From the NCBI GenBank assembly GCA_948467735.1, contig CAOKFN010000019.1:17540-81539 (forward strand): a DNA stretch of 64,000 bases, in the 5' to 3' direction. Below are positions 14,747 through 23,161 of the stretch, piece by piece. The stretch is from an uncultured bacterium. Its GTDB lineage: Bacteria > Bacillota > Clostridia > Lachnospirales > Lachnospiraceae. Numbering within the stretch: position 1 is the first letter of the stretch; each line of letters starts with the position of its first letter. Position numbers and translations under genes: made by a program. Under the pieces are notes generated by a model. It was not told the DNA's origin. It ran no database searches and saw nothing but the letters and a program-made list of their open reading frames with translations.

Positions 14747-17211
14747 CTTATGATCTCTCTTCCGGACACAACATTTCTGCCCTCTTCCCAATATATCTCA
14801 ATCACATCGCCGTTTTTCAGAGGCTCCATATATTCCGCCCGCCTGCCGTTTAAGTTCGTGACAATGGATCGGCCCGCCGATGCTTTTAAATCAAAATCGA
14901 TAAAGAAAAATACGTCCACAAACACATAACTGCTCTTGCCCGACAATGTGACAGGGCGTCTGTTCACAAAGACCGAGATACTCACCGGGCCGTTTTCATT
15001 CGCCCCCTGATTTGCCCCATACATGCCCGCCAAGCCGCCGGAAGGCATACCGCCTCCCCGCCCCGTTTCTTCCTTCTCTTCCCACAGGCGGCCGTTCACA
15101 GACATCGCTCCGTTTCCTGTCGTACCGCCCCCAGCTATATTCCCCGATACGCCGCTTCCTGCCGCACTGCCCCCGGCTAAATTCCCCGGCACGCCGCTTC
15201 CTGCCGCACTGCCCCCGGTTAAATTCCCCGGCAGGCCGCCGCCCGTTCCGATTCCGCCCAAAGCGCCGATATCGCCGCCCGCCGCGCCGAACATTCCTTC
15301 AAAGGGAGTGCCGTCCAAGCTGCCCGCTTCAACCCTTCTCACAAGCTCCCTTGCGGCCCGCTCCGCTTCCGCCGCCTCTCTGGCCGCCGCTTCCTTCGCC
15401 GCCTGCCTTCTGGCGGCTTCCTCCTCCGTCTCTTCCTCCAAATCGGCGTAGGTGATTTCCGAAGTCACGTCCCAATTCAGCGTAAATTTCTCATAAACTC
15501 TTGTATCCGGTTTCGCAGGTGTGTCATTGACCAGAATCCCGCCCCCTAACGGCACATCCATAAACGCCGCGATCTCCCTGACGCTGTAAGAATTCTGAAC
15601 CTGAATCTCATCTCCTTCCCGGATTCGGTAATACTCATTTTCAAGCCGTCCGTTCACCGAGGCAGTCCTTGGCAGATCAATCTTCCTTCCGTTCACATAG
15701 ACATGCAGGCTCTCCGAAAGCTCCGGCAGCCTGCCAAGCTCCAGTTCCGCCCCATCCCCCGACGTGGACGGCGTCACTTCAATCACGGAGCCATTATGCA
15801 CCTGCGTATAAATATCCGCCAATTCTCCGTTTACTTTAATTACGGCAGCTTCCCCCTGCTCCCCCCGAACCATGCGGCTCTTTCCGTTGACCGCAAAAGT
15901 CAGCGCAGGTCCCCTCCTCGGGAACAGATTTTCATTGGAGAAATCACACTGCACCGCCGCGTCGGCCACGGTAAGCTTTCCGTTGTCATAGAGCTTTACA
16001 TGCTTTCCGTTGAAATCCACATAAATAAAATTGTTGCTCTGTTCATAGTAGCTCAGGCAGATGCCGATGGGAGTCACCATCATGGAGTCCCTGCGGGGAT
16101 TCTCCACCTCAAAGGCAATCCCCTGTAGAACTTCCTGCCCTCTGACCGCCACCCGCTCCTTGGCAATATCAAGGGCTTGGGCAAGCTTCTCCGTATAACC
16201 GGGCACAACGCCTCCTCCGCCCACCACAAACACGGCGCTGACGGACTTTTCCCCGTTCAGCTCCTTGATACAGGCCGCCGCCATCTGAGCCATCTCCTGC
16301 ACATGATCCGCCAGAATGCTTTCCACCTCCTTGGCGGTAATCACCTGCGTCAGCCCCATGATATCCTGATACTCCACGGATTCCTGCATCCCTGACTGTC
16401 GTTTGATGCGCTCCGCCGTATCGAAATCCACCAGACAATGCTGCACCAGAACATCGGTCAGGCTGTCCCCCGCCACCGGAATCATGCCGTATGCGGTAAT
16501 CGTGCCGTCCTTTGTGATGGAAATATCGCTGGTACCCGCCCCCACATCCACCAGCGCCAGATTCAGCATACGGAATTTCTCCGGAATCGCCACTTGAATC
16601 GCCGCGATGGGCTCCAAGGTCAGATTCGCCACATGCAGGTCCGCCAGCCCCACCGCCTTGTACAAACCGTCCACCACATCATCCGGCAGGAACGTGGCAA
16701 TCATGTCCAGCGCCATGCTTTTTACCTTATGCCCCTCCAGATTCCCTATCTGATAGCCGTTCATATAATAACGCATGGGCGTATATCCCACACAGTAAAA
16801 TTTCATTTCCGTATCGTTGGTGCGCAGAAATTCCTCATAGGCCTGTTCCACGCCCAAAGTGGAAAGGGAATAGATATCCTCCTGAACCACTTCATGGTCT
16901 TCCTCAAACTCCTGCTCCACATGGGTGGTGACAGTGCGGAGCACCCGGCCCGCGGCCGCAATGCATACCTCCGTCAGATGCCGGTTCAAGTCCTCCTCCA
17001 GCTGTTCCTTCACCTGCCGGATGGTCTGCCCCACCTTTCCGATATCGTGAATCTGCCCGTCCAGCATGGAACGCGTCTCATGCTCTTTGAAACGCTGCGC
17101 CAGCACATGAAACTTGCTGCCGTTTAAGTATCCCACCGTCCCCACAATGCTTCTGGTGCCGATATCCAATCCAAATACCAGCTGTCCCTGTCCTTCTCTT
17201 ACTCCCGCCAT
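14743..17211 (-). CDS. FtsA-like actin-fold ATPase with long C-terminal extension
   Basis: An 822-aa protein. Residues 1-370 form an actin/FtsA-type ATPase: VFGLDIGTRSIVGTVGY (phosphate 1), DVGAGTSDISI (phosphate 2) and FVVGGGGVVPGYTEKLA (adenosine motif). Canonical FtsA is about 420 aa. Here residues 400-800 add beta-rich segments with repeated VNG(K/R/E) units, a charged Ala/Glu helix (about 605-640), a Gly-rich tandem repeat (about 655-705) and a last domain ending NGDVIEIYWEEGRNVV. No FtsZ-binding or amphipathic membrane tail is evident. It starts at an ATG with GGAGG upstream, overlaps coaE by 13 bases, and is coupled to the MBL gene. In Clostridia this long form is usually annotated as a cell division protein; its actual role is unproven. 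Confidence 0.75.
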   Translation of the reverse strand: MAGVREGQGQLVFGLDIGTRSIVGTVGYLNGSKFHVLAQRFKEHETRSMLDGQIHDIGKVGQTIRQVKEQLEEDLNRHLTEVCIAAAGRVLRTVTTHVEQEFEEDHEVVQEDIYSLSTLGVEQAYEEFLRTNDTEMKFYCVGYTPMRYYMNGYQIGNLEGHKVKSMALDMIATFLPDDVVDGLYKAVGLADLHVANLTLEPIAAIQVAIPEKFRMLNLALVDVGAGTSDISITKDGTITAYGMIPVAGDSLTDVLVQHCLVDFDTAERIKRQSGMQESVEYQDIMGLTQVITAKEVESILADHVQEMAQMAAACIKELNGEKSVSAVFVVGGGGVVPGYTEKLAQALDIAKERVAVRGQEVLQGIAFEVENPRRDSMMVTPIGICLSYYEQSNNFIYVDFNGKHVKLYDNGKLTVADAAVQCDFSNENLFPRRGPALTFAVNGKSRMVRGEQGEAAVIKVNGELADIYTQVHNGSVIEVTPSTSGDGAELELGRLPELSESLHVYVNGRKIDLPRTASVNGRLENEYYRIREGDEIQVQNSYSVREIAAFMDVPLGGGILVNDTPAKPDTRVYEKFTLNWDVTSEITYADLEEETEEEAARRQAAKEAAAREAAEAERAARELVRRVEAGSLDGTPFEGMFGAAGGDIGALGGIGTGGGLPGNLTGGSAAGSGVPGNLAGGSAAGSGVSGNIAGGGTTGNGAMSVNGRLWEEKEETGRGGGMPSGGLAGMYGANQGANENGPVSISVFVNRRPVTLSGKSSYVFVDVFFFIDFDLKASAGRSIVTNLNGRRAEYMEPLKNGDVIEIYWEEGRNVVSGREIIR
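15117..15245. repeat. In-frame ~42-bp tandem repeats inside the FtsA-like gene
   Basis: Three units of about 14 codons encode PGNLTGGSAAGSGV-type peptides (PGNL..GGSAAGSGVP, GNLAGGSAAGSGVS, GNIAGGGTTGNGA). Units 1 and 2 are almost identical at the DNA level, indicating recent duplication. Confidence 0.85.
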
Positions 17212-17804
17212 GTAAAAGCCTCCAGTCTCTTATCTATCTGCCTGCAGCTTTCCTGAAAAGAACCGCTGTTGTCAATTACAAAGTCACAGTTTTCCCGGAA
17301 CCGTTCCTCCGTGAGCTGATGCGCCATAATCTGTGTGATCTTCTCCTCGCTGTAGCCTCTCAATTTCCTCAGACGCTCTCTTCTGACCGTTTCCTCGGCA
17401 TAAATATACCACATCTCGTCAACCAGCGCCCGGTAGCCCGTCTCAATCAGCAGGGCCGCCTCCACAAAGAACAGCTCCGCCTCCCCGGCCAGCCTCGCCG
17501 CCTCCAGCCGTTCCAGCAGAAAAACCCTCACGGCGGGATGGATAATGCCGTTGACCTGCTCCAAAAGTTCGGGATTGGCAAAAATCCGATCCGCCATCAC
17601 TTTTCTGTCAATCTGGCCGTCCGCCCCCGCGACATCCTGCCCCAGCAGCGCAAGAAGCGCCCCATAGCATTCCGTTCCGGGCTGCTTTACCAGATGCGCC
17701 GCCTCATCCGCCAGAATAATCTCACATTTATAATGCCTTTTTATATAGCCCAGCAGCTTGGACTTTCCCGCCCCCACGCCGCCTGTAATTCCGATGAATT
17801 TCAT
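17199..17804 (-). CDS. coaE: Dephospho-CoA kinase
   Basis: A 201-aa P-loop kinase that phosphorylates dephospho-CoA in the last step of coenzyme A synthesis. The Walker A motif is GITGGVGAGKS at residues 5-15. Family landmarks are ILADEAAH, the RIFANPELLEQVNGIIHP region, FVEAALLIETGY and DFVIDNSGS. The chosen ATG (17804) gives the usual family N-terminus MKFIGITGG; ten upstream in-frame codons are excluded. It lies between polA and the FtsA-like gene in one apparent operon. Confidence 0.93.
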   Translation of the reverse strand: MKFIGITGGVGAGKSKLLGYIKRHYKCEIILADEAAHLVKQPGTECYGALLALLGQDVAGADGQIDRKVMADRIFANPELLEQVNGIIHPAVRVFLLERLEAARLAGEAELFFVEAALLIETGYRALVDEMWYIYAEETVRRERLRKLRGYSEEKITQIMAHQLTEERFRENCDFVIDNSGSFQESCRQIDKRLEAFTWRE

Positions 17805-17873
17805 ATCCCCCCGCTCCCAATCCCATCCCGCCAATACTCACTGCACTTTACTGAATCAGAAAATCATTGCGCA

Positions 17874-20609
17874 CTATTTCGCTTCATACCAGTTATCCCC
17901 CGTATGAAGGTCCACCTCCAAAGTCACCGCAAGAAGCGCCGCCGCTTTCATATTTTCCTCCAAAAGCCGCCTCACCTGTTCCTCCTCTTCCCGCAGGGTC
18001 TCGATGACAAGCTCGTCATGAACCTGTAAGATCAGCTTGGACTTCAGCCCCTGATCCCTAAGCGCCCTCCACACCCGAATCATGGCAATCTTGATGATAT
18101 CCGCCGCCGTCCCCTGAATCGGCGAATTCATTGCCACACGCTCCCCAAAGGAACGCTGCATGAAATTGGAGGAGGAAAGCTCCGGCACTGGCCTGCGCCT
18201 GCCGAACATGGTAGTAATATATCCGTTCTTTTTCGCGTCGCTCACCAGTCCGTCCAAAAATTCCTTCACCTTCGGATAGGTCTCAAAATACTGCTCAATA
18301 TACTCGGAGGCCTCCTTGCGGCTGATGCTTAAGTCCTGACTCAGCCCAAAGGAACTGATTCCATAGACAATGCCGAAATTCACCGCCTTCGCATTTCTGC
18401 GCTGTAAATCCGTCACTTCCTCAAAGGGTGTGTGAAACACCTTCGCGGCGGTAATCCGATGGATATCCTGATCCATATGGTAGGCTTCAATCAGCTGTTC
18501 GTCCCCGGACATATGGGCAAGCACCCTCAGTTCAATCTGGGAATAATCCGCGTCCATGAACTCATACCCTTCCCTTGGCACAAACACCTTGCGGATGCGC
18601 CTGCCCAGCTCCATGCGCATGGGGATATTCTGTAAATTCGGCTCCGTGGAGCTGATTCGCCCGGTGGCCGTGATGGTCTGGTTGAAATTGGTATGAATCC
18701 GCCTGTCCTTCCCGATATAGACCGCAAGGCCGTCCGCGTAGGTGGATTTCAGCTTGGTCAGCTGCCTGTATTCCAGAATCTCATTTACGATCGGATGATC
18801 CTCCGCTAATTTTTCCAGAACATCCGCCGCCGTGGAATACCCTGTCTTGGTCTTCTTGCCTCCGGGCAGCTTCATATTTTCAAACAATACCTCCCCCAGC
18901 TGCTTGGGAGAATTGATATTGAATTCCATGCCTGCCTTTTCATGAATGGATGCTTCCAGCGCCTCGATTCTTTCCACCAGAGCGTCCCCGTAAGCCTTAA
19001 GCTCGTCGCTCCGCACCTCCACGCCTTCCTGTTCCATATCGTAAAGCACCAGAGACAGGGGCATTTCCATTTCCCTCATCAGCCGTTCCATACCTGCGTC
19101 CCGCAGTTTTTTGGTCAGGACCCCTTCGGCCTTTCTGGATACATATGCGCCGTAACCGCAGTACTCCATGAACTTATCCGGCATGGACTGGGCCGCCGCC
19201 TCAAAACTCATCTTGCCGAAGCTCTCCGCCTTCCCCGGAATCATCAATTCCAGATGCTCCATGGCGATATCCTCCGGACTGTAATCGCTTTTCAGAGGGT
19301 TCAGCAGATATGCCCCGATCAGAATATCAAAATACCGTTCGGTGGATTCCTTGTCCAGATAAGGATAATATCTCTTAATATCAAAGGCCGAAAGATTCGT
19401 TCTTGCGGAAAGGGCGCTCAATGCCGCCCCAAGCTCGGCCGCGGCGGAAACTTCCTGATACTCCCCAAGGCCTTCCGAGTCCTGACCGGCTTCTCCCGCG
19501 GCGTCCGAAAACATCGACCCGAAAGAAAGCTGTGTATTTTCCTGTGCCGGAAGCACATACACAAACACCTCTTTTTCCAGCGCCACAGCCGCAGCAGCAG
19601 GCTTTTTCCCGTCCATGGGAATAAAAAGGCCGATATGCTGTCCTGATTTTATCTTTTCCAGCTTTTTGATAAATTCTTTCCTGCTTTGAATTCTGTGGAA
19701 GGTTTTGGCGATATCCTCCGCGCTCTCCCCTTTTTCCACGTCAAAGCGGCCCAGCATATTTTTGAATTCCAGCTGCTTGAACAGGGCGTAAGCCTCCTGT
19801 GTAAAAAATCCCTCCGCCTTCGCCGCCTCATAATCAAGGGCCACGTCGCTGTCTATTTTAATGGTCGCAAGGGCTTTGCTCAAATCCGCAAGATCACGAT
19901 GTTCTTTCAGGGATTCCCGAATACTTTTCTTGGAAATCTCCTCCACATGGGCGTAGATATTATCCAGAGAACCATATTGAACCATCAATTCCGCCGCCGT
20001 CTTCTCCCCCACCTTGGGAACGCCCGGAATATTGTCCGAAGAATCCCCCATCAGCGCCTTCAGGTCGATAAACTGCAGCGGCGTCACCTGATAAGCCGCC
20101 TCCACATCCTCCGGATAATAGTCCTCTATCTCCGTCCTGCCCATTTTTGTCTTGGGAATCCGGATTTTAATATGGGCGTCGGCAATCTGCAGCAAGTCCC
20201 TGTCCCCTGACACCAGCGACACCTCCAGACCCTCGGCCGCCGCTTTTTTGGCAAGGGTGCCCAGAATATCGTCCGCTTCCAGCCCCGCCTGCTCCACAAT
20301 AACCACCTTCATGGCTTTCAGTACATCCTTCATCACGGGAACCTGTTCCCTAAGCTCCTCCGGCATGGGCTTTCTGGTTCCCTTGTATGCCTCATACATT
20401 TGATGCCGGAAGGTGGGCGCATGGACGTCAAAGGCCACCGCAAGAAAATCCGGTTTTTCCTCTTCCAGAATTTTAAACATAATATTCAAAAAACCGTAAA
20501 TCGCATTTGTGTGAAGCCCTTGGGCATTGCTTAAATTGGGAACGCCGTAAAAGGCTCTGTTCAAAATACTGTGCCCGTCTATCAATACAAGCTTTTTATT
20601 TTCGTACAT
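17874..20609 (-). CDS. polA: DNA polymerase I
   Basis: A 911-aa family A polymerase. Residues 1-290 are the 5' nuclease (LVLIDGHSILNRAFYG, then DDILGTLAKKA, SGDRDLLQI, LMGDSSDNIPGVPKVGEKTA). Residues about 310-500 are the exonuclease-like domain, in which the DxE motif and the last catalytic Asp are not visible, so proofreading is probably lost as in Bacillus PolA. Residues about 520-911 are the polymerase: DADYSQIELRVLAHMS, RRNAKAVNFGIVYGIS and LQVHDELV. The start at 20609 follows AAAGGTGG. Two hairpin repeats lie directly upstream in the leader. It is the first gene of the polA-coaE-ftsA-MBL operon. Confidence 0.96.
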   Translation of the reverse strand: MYENKKLVLIDGHSILNRAFYGVPNLSNAQGLHTNAIYGFLNIMFKILEEEKPDFLAVAFDVHAPTFRHQMYEAYKGTRKPMPEELREQVPVMKDVLKAMKVVIVEQAGLEADDILGTLAKKAAAEGLEVSLVSGDRDLLQIADAHIKIRIPKTKMGRTEIEDYYPEDVEAAYQVTPLQFIDLKALMGDSSDNIPGVPKVGEKTAAELMVQYGSLDNIYAHVEEISKKSIRESLKEHRDLADLSKALATIKIDSDVALDYEAAKAEGFFTQEAYALFKQLEFKNMLGRFDVEKGESAEDIAKTFHRIQSRKEFIKKLEKIKSGQHIGLFIPMDGKKPAAAAVALEKEVFVYVLPAQENTQLSFGSMFSDAAGEAGQDSEGLGEYQEVSAAAELGAALSALSARTNLSAFDIKRYYPYLDKESTERYFDILIGAYLLNPLKSDYSPEDIAMEHLELMIPGKAESFGKMSFEAAAQSMPDKFMEYCGYGAYVSRKAEGVLTKKLRDAGMERLMREMEMPLSLVLYDMEQEGVEVRSDELKAYGDALVERIEALEASIHEKAGMEFNINSPKQLGEVLFENMKLPGGKKTKTGYSTAADVLEKLAEDHPIVNEILEYRQLTKLKSTYADGLAVYIGKDRRIHTNFNQTITATGRISSTEPNLQNIPMRMELGRRIRKVFVPREGYEFMDADYSQIELRVLAHMSGDEQLIEAYHMDQDIHRITAAKVFHTPFEEVTDLQRRNAKAVNFGIVYGISSFGLSQDLSISRKEASEYIEQYFETYPKVKEFLDGLVSDAKKNGYITTMFGRRRPVPELSSSNFMQRSFGERVAMNSPIQGTAADIIKIAMIRVWRALRDQGLKSKLILQVHDELVIETLREEEEQVRRLLEENMKAAALLAVTLEVDLHTGDNWYEAK

Positions 20610-20624
20610 GGCCGCACCACCTTT

Positions 20625-20700
20625 ATTCCTGCGGGCATTTGGCAAATGCCGCGAGATATTTCATTCCTGCGGGCATTTGGCAAATGCCGCGAGGTATTTC
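20625..20700. repeat. Two tandem 38-bp repeats with internal hairpin, in the polA leader
   Basis: Two units differing at one base (20625-20662 and 20663-20700). Each contains GCGGGCATTT and AAATGCCGC, which can form a hairpin. They sit immediately before the polA ribosome binding site. Confidence 0.9.
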
Positions 20701-20714
20701 ATTCCATCAATCAA

Positions 20715-20825
20715 TCGTCCAAGCAAGCCGACATAGCTGACTCTGCGCCCCGCGCGAAACCATCCATCGCTGGCCTGAGCACAAAGTCGGCTCGGTTGAC
20801 TTGGCAAATGCCGCAAGGGTCATAA
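20715..20825. repeat. Dispersed repeat copy (GCTGGC..GAGC..AAAGTC..TTGACTTGGC)
   Basis: Contains GCTGGCCTGAGCACAAAGTC and TTGACTTGGCAAATGCCGCA. The same order, with a few changes, is seen in reverse at 43655-43790 and in part at 25385-25435. Confidence 0.6.
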
Positions 20826-20945
20826 TCATCTAAAAGAACTATTTCATGTCCCATGGACACATATTCCGCTTGGCTGCGAATCAATCCTGATTCCCCAACT
20901 TACTGCGGAATATTTGACTCTCTATGGAATGTCTTTCTATATTTT

Positions 20946-21266
20946 CTACAACAAAATCCAAATGACAATCCCCAAAAGCATACCTATGGCAGTCACTTCC
21001 AAGGCAAATCCCACATAGAGAAACCAATTGTGAAATTTGATTCTGTGCCTTGTCTCTTCCAGACGCGCATCCAGCTCGGACTGCAGATCAAACGCATTGC
21101 CGTCTTCCAGCCGCTGTATCCCTTCCGATACCAGAAACTGAATCACCAGCTCCTCCTTGCAGTCCTCGCATTTCCCGATATGCTCGCTAAAGCTTTTCAG
21201 GGTGGGATAATCCATTTTCCGCCCGATAAAATCCGGAATCAGCCTCTCAAACTCTTTGCAGTCCAT
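20946..21266 (-). CDS. Small zinc-finger membrane protein, anti-sigma-like
   Basis: A 106-aa protein with an N-terminal HxxxCxxC zinc motif (MDCKEFERLIPDFIG, then EHIGKCEDC) like the zf-HC2/anti-sigma ZAS domain, a charged middle and one C-terminal membrane helix (about residues 80-106, FALEVTAIGMLLGIVIWILL). That plan suits a membrane-anchored anti-sigma factor, but no sigma gene is adjacent. The preferred start, ATG 21266, has AAGGAAGG upstream; the ATG at 21287 overlaps the end of metY. The near-overlap with metY suggests co-transcription. Confidence 0.65.
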   Translation of the reverse strand: MDCKEFERLIPDFIGRKMDYPTLKSFSEHIGKCEDCKEELVIQFLVSEGIQRLEDGNAFDLQSELDARLEETRHRIKFHNWFLYVGFALEVTAIGMLLGIVIWILL

Positions 21267-21280
21267 ACCTTCCTTTCCGG

Positions 21281-22555
21281 TCAGCATTGTTCCAAGGCCT
21301 GCGAAATATCTTGAATTAAATCTTCCTTATCCTCAATTCCGCAGCTCATGCGAATCAATTCCGGAGGAATCCCCGCCTCTAAGAGCTGCTCATCCGTCAT
21401 CTGACGATGGGTGCTGGACGCCGGATTCAGACAGCAGGTGCGGGCGTCCGCCACATGGGTCTCAATGGCCGCCAGCTTCAAATGTTTCATAAAAGTCCCC
21501 GCCGCTTCCCTGCCGCCTTTTAAACCGAAGGAAACCACCCCGCAGCTGCCCTCCGGCAGATATTTCTGCGCCAGCGCGTAATATTTATCCCCCGGCAGGC
21601 CGCAGTAATTCACATAGGACACCTTGGGATGCTTAGAAAGGAATTCCGCCACGGCCTGACCGTTTTCGCAATGCCGCTTCATGCGCACATGAAGGCTTTC
21701 CAGACCAAGATTTAAAATAAAGGCATTCTGGGGACTCTGAATAGAGCCCAGATCCCGCATCAGCTGAGCCGTGCATTTTGTGATAAAAGCTCCCTCTTTT
21801 CCGAACCTCTCCGCATAGATAATTCCGTGATAGCTCTCATCCGGCGTACAGAGCCCGGGATATTTCTCTGCATGGGCCATCCAGTCAAACCTGCCGCTGT
21901 CCACAATGGCGCCCCCCACCGCCGCGCCGTGTCCGTCCATGTATTTTGTGGTAGAATGAGTGACGATATCCGCCCCCCATTCAAAAGGACGGCAGTTCAC
22001 CGGAGTCGCAAAGGTATTGTCAATCACAAGGGGCACCCCATGGGCATGGGCGCATTTGGCGAACTTCTCAATGTCGAGGACGGTCAGGGCCGGATTGGCG
22101 ATGGTCTCCCCGAACACCACCCTTGTGTTCTCCTGAAAAGCGGCGTTAAGCTCTTCCTCGGAAGCGTCGGGATTTACAAAGGTGACGGAAATCCCCATCT
22201 TTTTCATGGTAACGGAAATCAGATTAAAGGTTCCCCCGTAAATACTGCTGGACGCCACGATATGATCCCCGCAGCTGCAGATATTGAACAGGGCGTAGAA
22301 ATTGGCCGCCTGACCGCTGCTGGTCAGCATGCCCGCCGTGCCGCCCTCTAACTGGGTAATTTTGGCCGCCACATAGTCGTTGGTGGGATTTTGAAGTCTG
22401 GTGTAAAAATAGCCGTTTGCCTCCAAATCAAAAAGCCTGCCCATGTCCTCGCTGGTATCATATTTGAATGTGGTGCTCTGCACAATGGGAATCTGGCGGG
22501 CTTCCCCGTTCCCCGGCGTATATCCGCCCTGTACGCATACGCTGTTAATCTTCAT
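21281..22555 (-). CDS. metY: O-acetylhomoserine aminocarboxypropyltransferase (sulfhydrylase)
   Basis: A 424-aa PLP enzyme of the Cys/Met metabolism family with MetY length (family cystathionine lyases are about 380-400). It makes homocysteine from O-acetylhomoserine and sulfide. Features are VQSTTFKYDTSEDMGRLF, YTRLQNPTNDYVAAKITQLE (read in parts), VIDNTFATPVNCRPFEWGAD, and the PLP lysine in HSTTKYMDGHGAAVGG. A methionine gamma-lyase role is less likely from this motif and length. The start has AGGAGG upstream. The long leader contains two to three copies of a hairpin repeat and no recognisable SAM riboswitch. Confidence 0.88.
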   Translation of the reverse strand: MKINSVCVQGGYTPGNGEARQIPIVQSTTFKYDTSEDMGRLFDLEANGYFYTRLQNPTNDYVAAKITQLEGGTAGMLTSSGQAANFYALFNICSCGDHIVASSSIYGGTFNLISVTMKKMGISVTFVNPDASEEELNAAFQENTRVVFGETIANPALTVLDIEKFAKCAHAHGVPLVIDNTFATPVNCRPFEWGADIVTHSTTKYMDGHGAAVGGAIVDSGRFDWMAHAEKYPGLCTPDESYHGIIYAERFGKEGAFITKCTAQLMRDLGSIQSPQNAFILNLGLESLHVRMKRHCENGQAVAEFLSKHPKVSYVNYCGLPGDKYYALAQKYLPEGSCGVVSFGLKGGREAAGTFMKHLKLAAIETHVADARTCCLNPASSTHRQMTDEQLLEAGIPPELIRMSCGIEDKEDLIQDISQALEQC

Positions 22556-22573
22556 TGCGATTTCCTCCTATTC

Positions 22574-22868
22574 CAGTTCCGTCTCTTCATTTCAGCGCCC
22601 TGATAGGGGAGCAATTTTCAGCTGCATAGGGCGCATCTGAAAATTCTCCCGGGCGCTTCCATTCCGAGACTGTTTTTTCCAGTTCCGTCTCTTCATTTCA
22701 GCGCCCTGATAGGGGAGCAATTTTCAGCTGCATAGGACGCATCTGAAAATTCTCCTGCGCACCTGTGCGCAATGAGCACTTGTGCGCAGTGGGTGCTTCC
22801 ATTCCGAGACTGTTTTTTTCTAGCTCCGTCTCTTTTTATTCCAGTTCCATTTCGAGGCTGTTTTTTAT
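22574..22868. repeat. Cluster of ~105-140-bp hairpin repeats upstream of metY
   Basis: Copy A 22574-22678, copy B 22680-22819, and a truncated copy 22821-22868. Each starts (C)AGTTCCGTCTC or TAGCTCCGTCTC and ends TTCCGAGACTGTTTTTT. Internal arms GCGCCC/GGGCGC and AATTTTCAG/CTGAAAATT fold the whole unit into one long hairpin. Copy B has an extra GCGCAC-rich hairpin inserted before its right end. Confidence 0.9.
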
Positions 22869-22957
22869 TTTAACTGCCGGCTGGAGCAGTTTGTTCCGAC
22901 TTTGGCATTTCGGCTCCTTGGCACTCTTTATGAGCTAAACATATGAACTCAATTTCC

Positions 22958-22986
22958 AGTATACACATTTAGAGAAAAAATTTCAA
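22958..22986 (-). promoter_or_regulatory. Sigma-A type promoter for metY
   Basis: On the minus strand TTGAAA, a 17-bp spacer and TATACT. The transcript would carry the hairpin repeats in its ~390-nt leader. Confidence 0.6.
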
Positions 22987-23003
22987 CTGTTTCTCGTTTT
23001 TAG

Positions 23004-23054
23004 CAAAAAAATTCGTTACGGTCTGGTCTTTTGGCCAAACCGCAGCGAATTTTA
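23004..23054 (-). terminator. Terminator downstream of the aldolase gene
   Basis: AAAATTCG...CGGTTTGGCC pairs with GGTCTGGACC-like and CGAATTTTT sequences, forming a long imperfect stem ending in a T-run on the minus strand. A T-rich tail on the other side may make it bidirectional. Confidence 0.7.
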
Positions 23055-23161
23055 TACAGCCATGGGAATTCTAGCAAAGCCAAGCACATCTGCGGCAAGC
23101 GTCCGATATGCCTTTTATGTTTTATCGAGGGAAATCCCGGACGCCTCGTCTGTCGGCGGCC

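Larger units (their letters stand above)
20610..20945. other. Intergenic region upstream of polA
   Basis: About 340 bases with no gene. It holds two 38-bp hairpin repeats (20625-20700) and a copy of the dispersed GCTGGCCTGAGC...TTGACTTGGCAAATGCC repeat (about 20715-20825), both listed separately. Confidence 0.6.
22556..23161. other. metY upstream region with repeats, promoter and terminator
   Basis: A 606-base gap. From metY outward: two full and one truncated copy of the hairpin repeat (22574-22868), a leader segment with small inverted repeats, the metY promoter (22958-22986), the terminator of the aldolase gene (23004-23054), and about 100 bases with nothing recognised. Confidence 0.7.

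Noticed and set aside
22556..23003. SAM (S-box) riboswitch upstream of metY
   Set aside because: The conserved GGAGGGA...GATGAAACCC-type core elements were looked for and not found.
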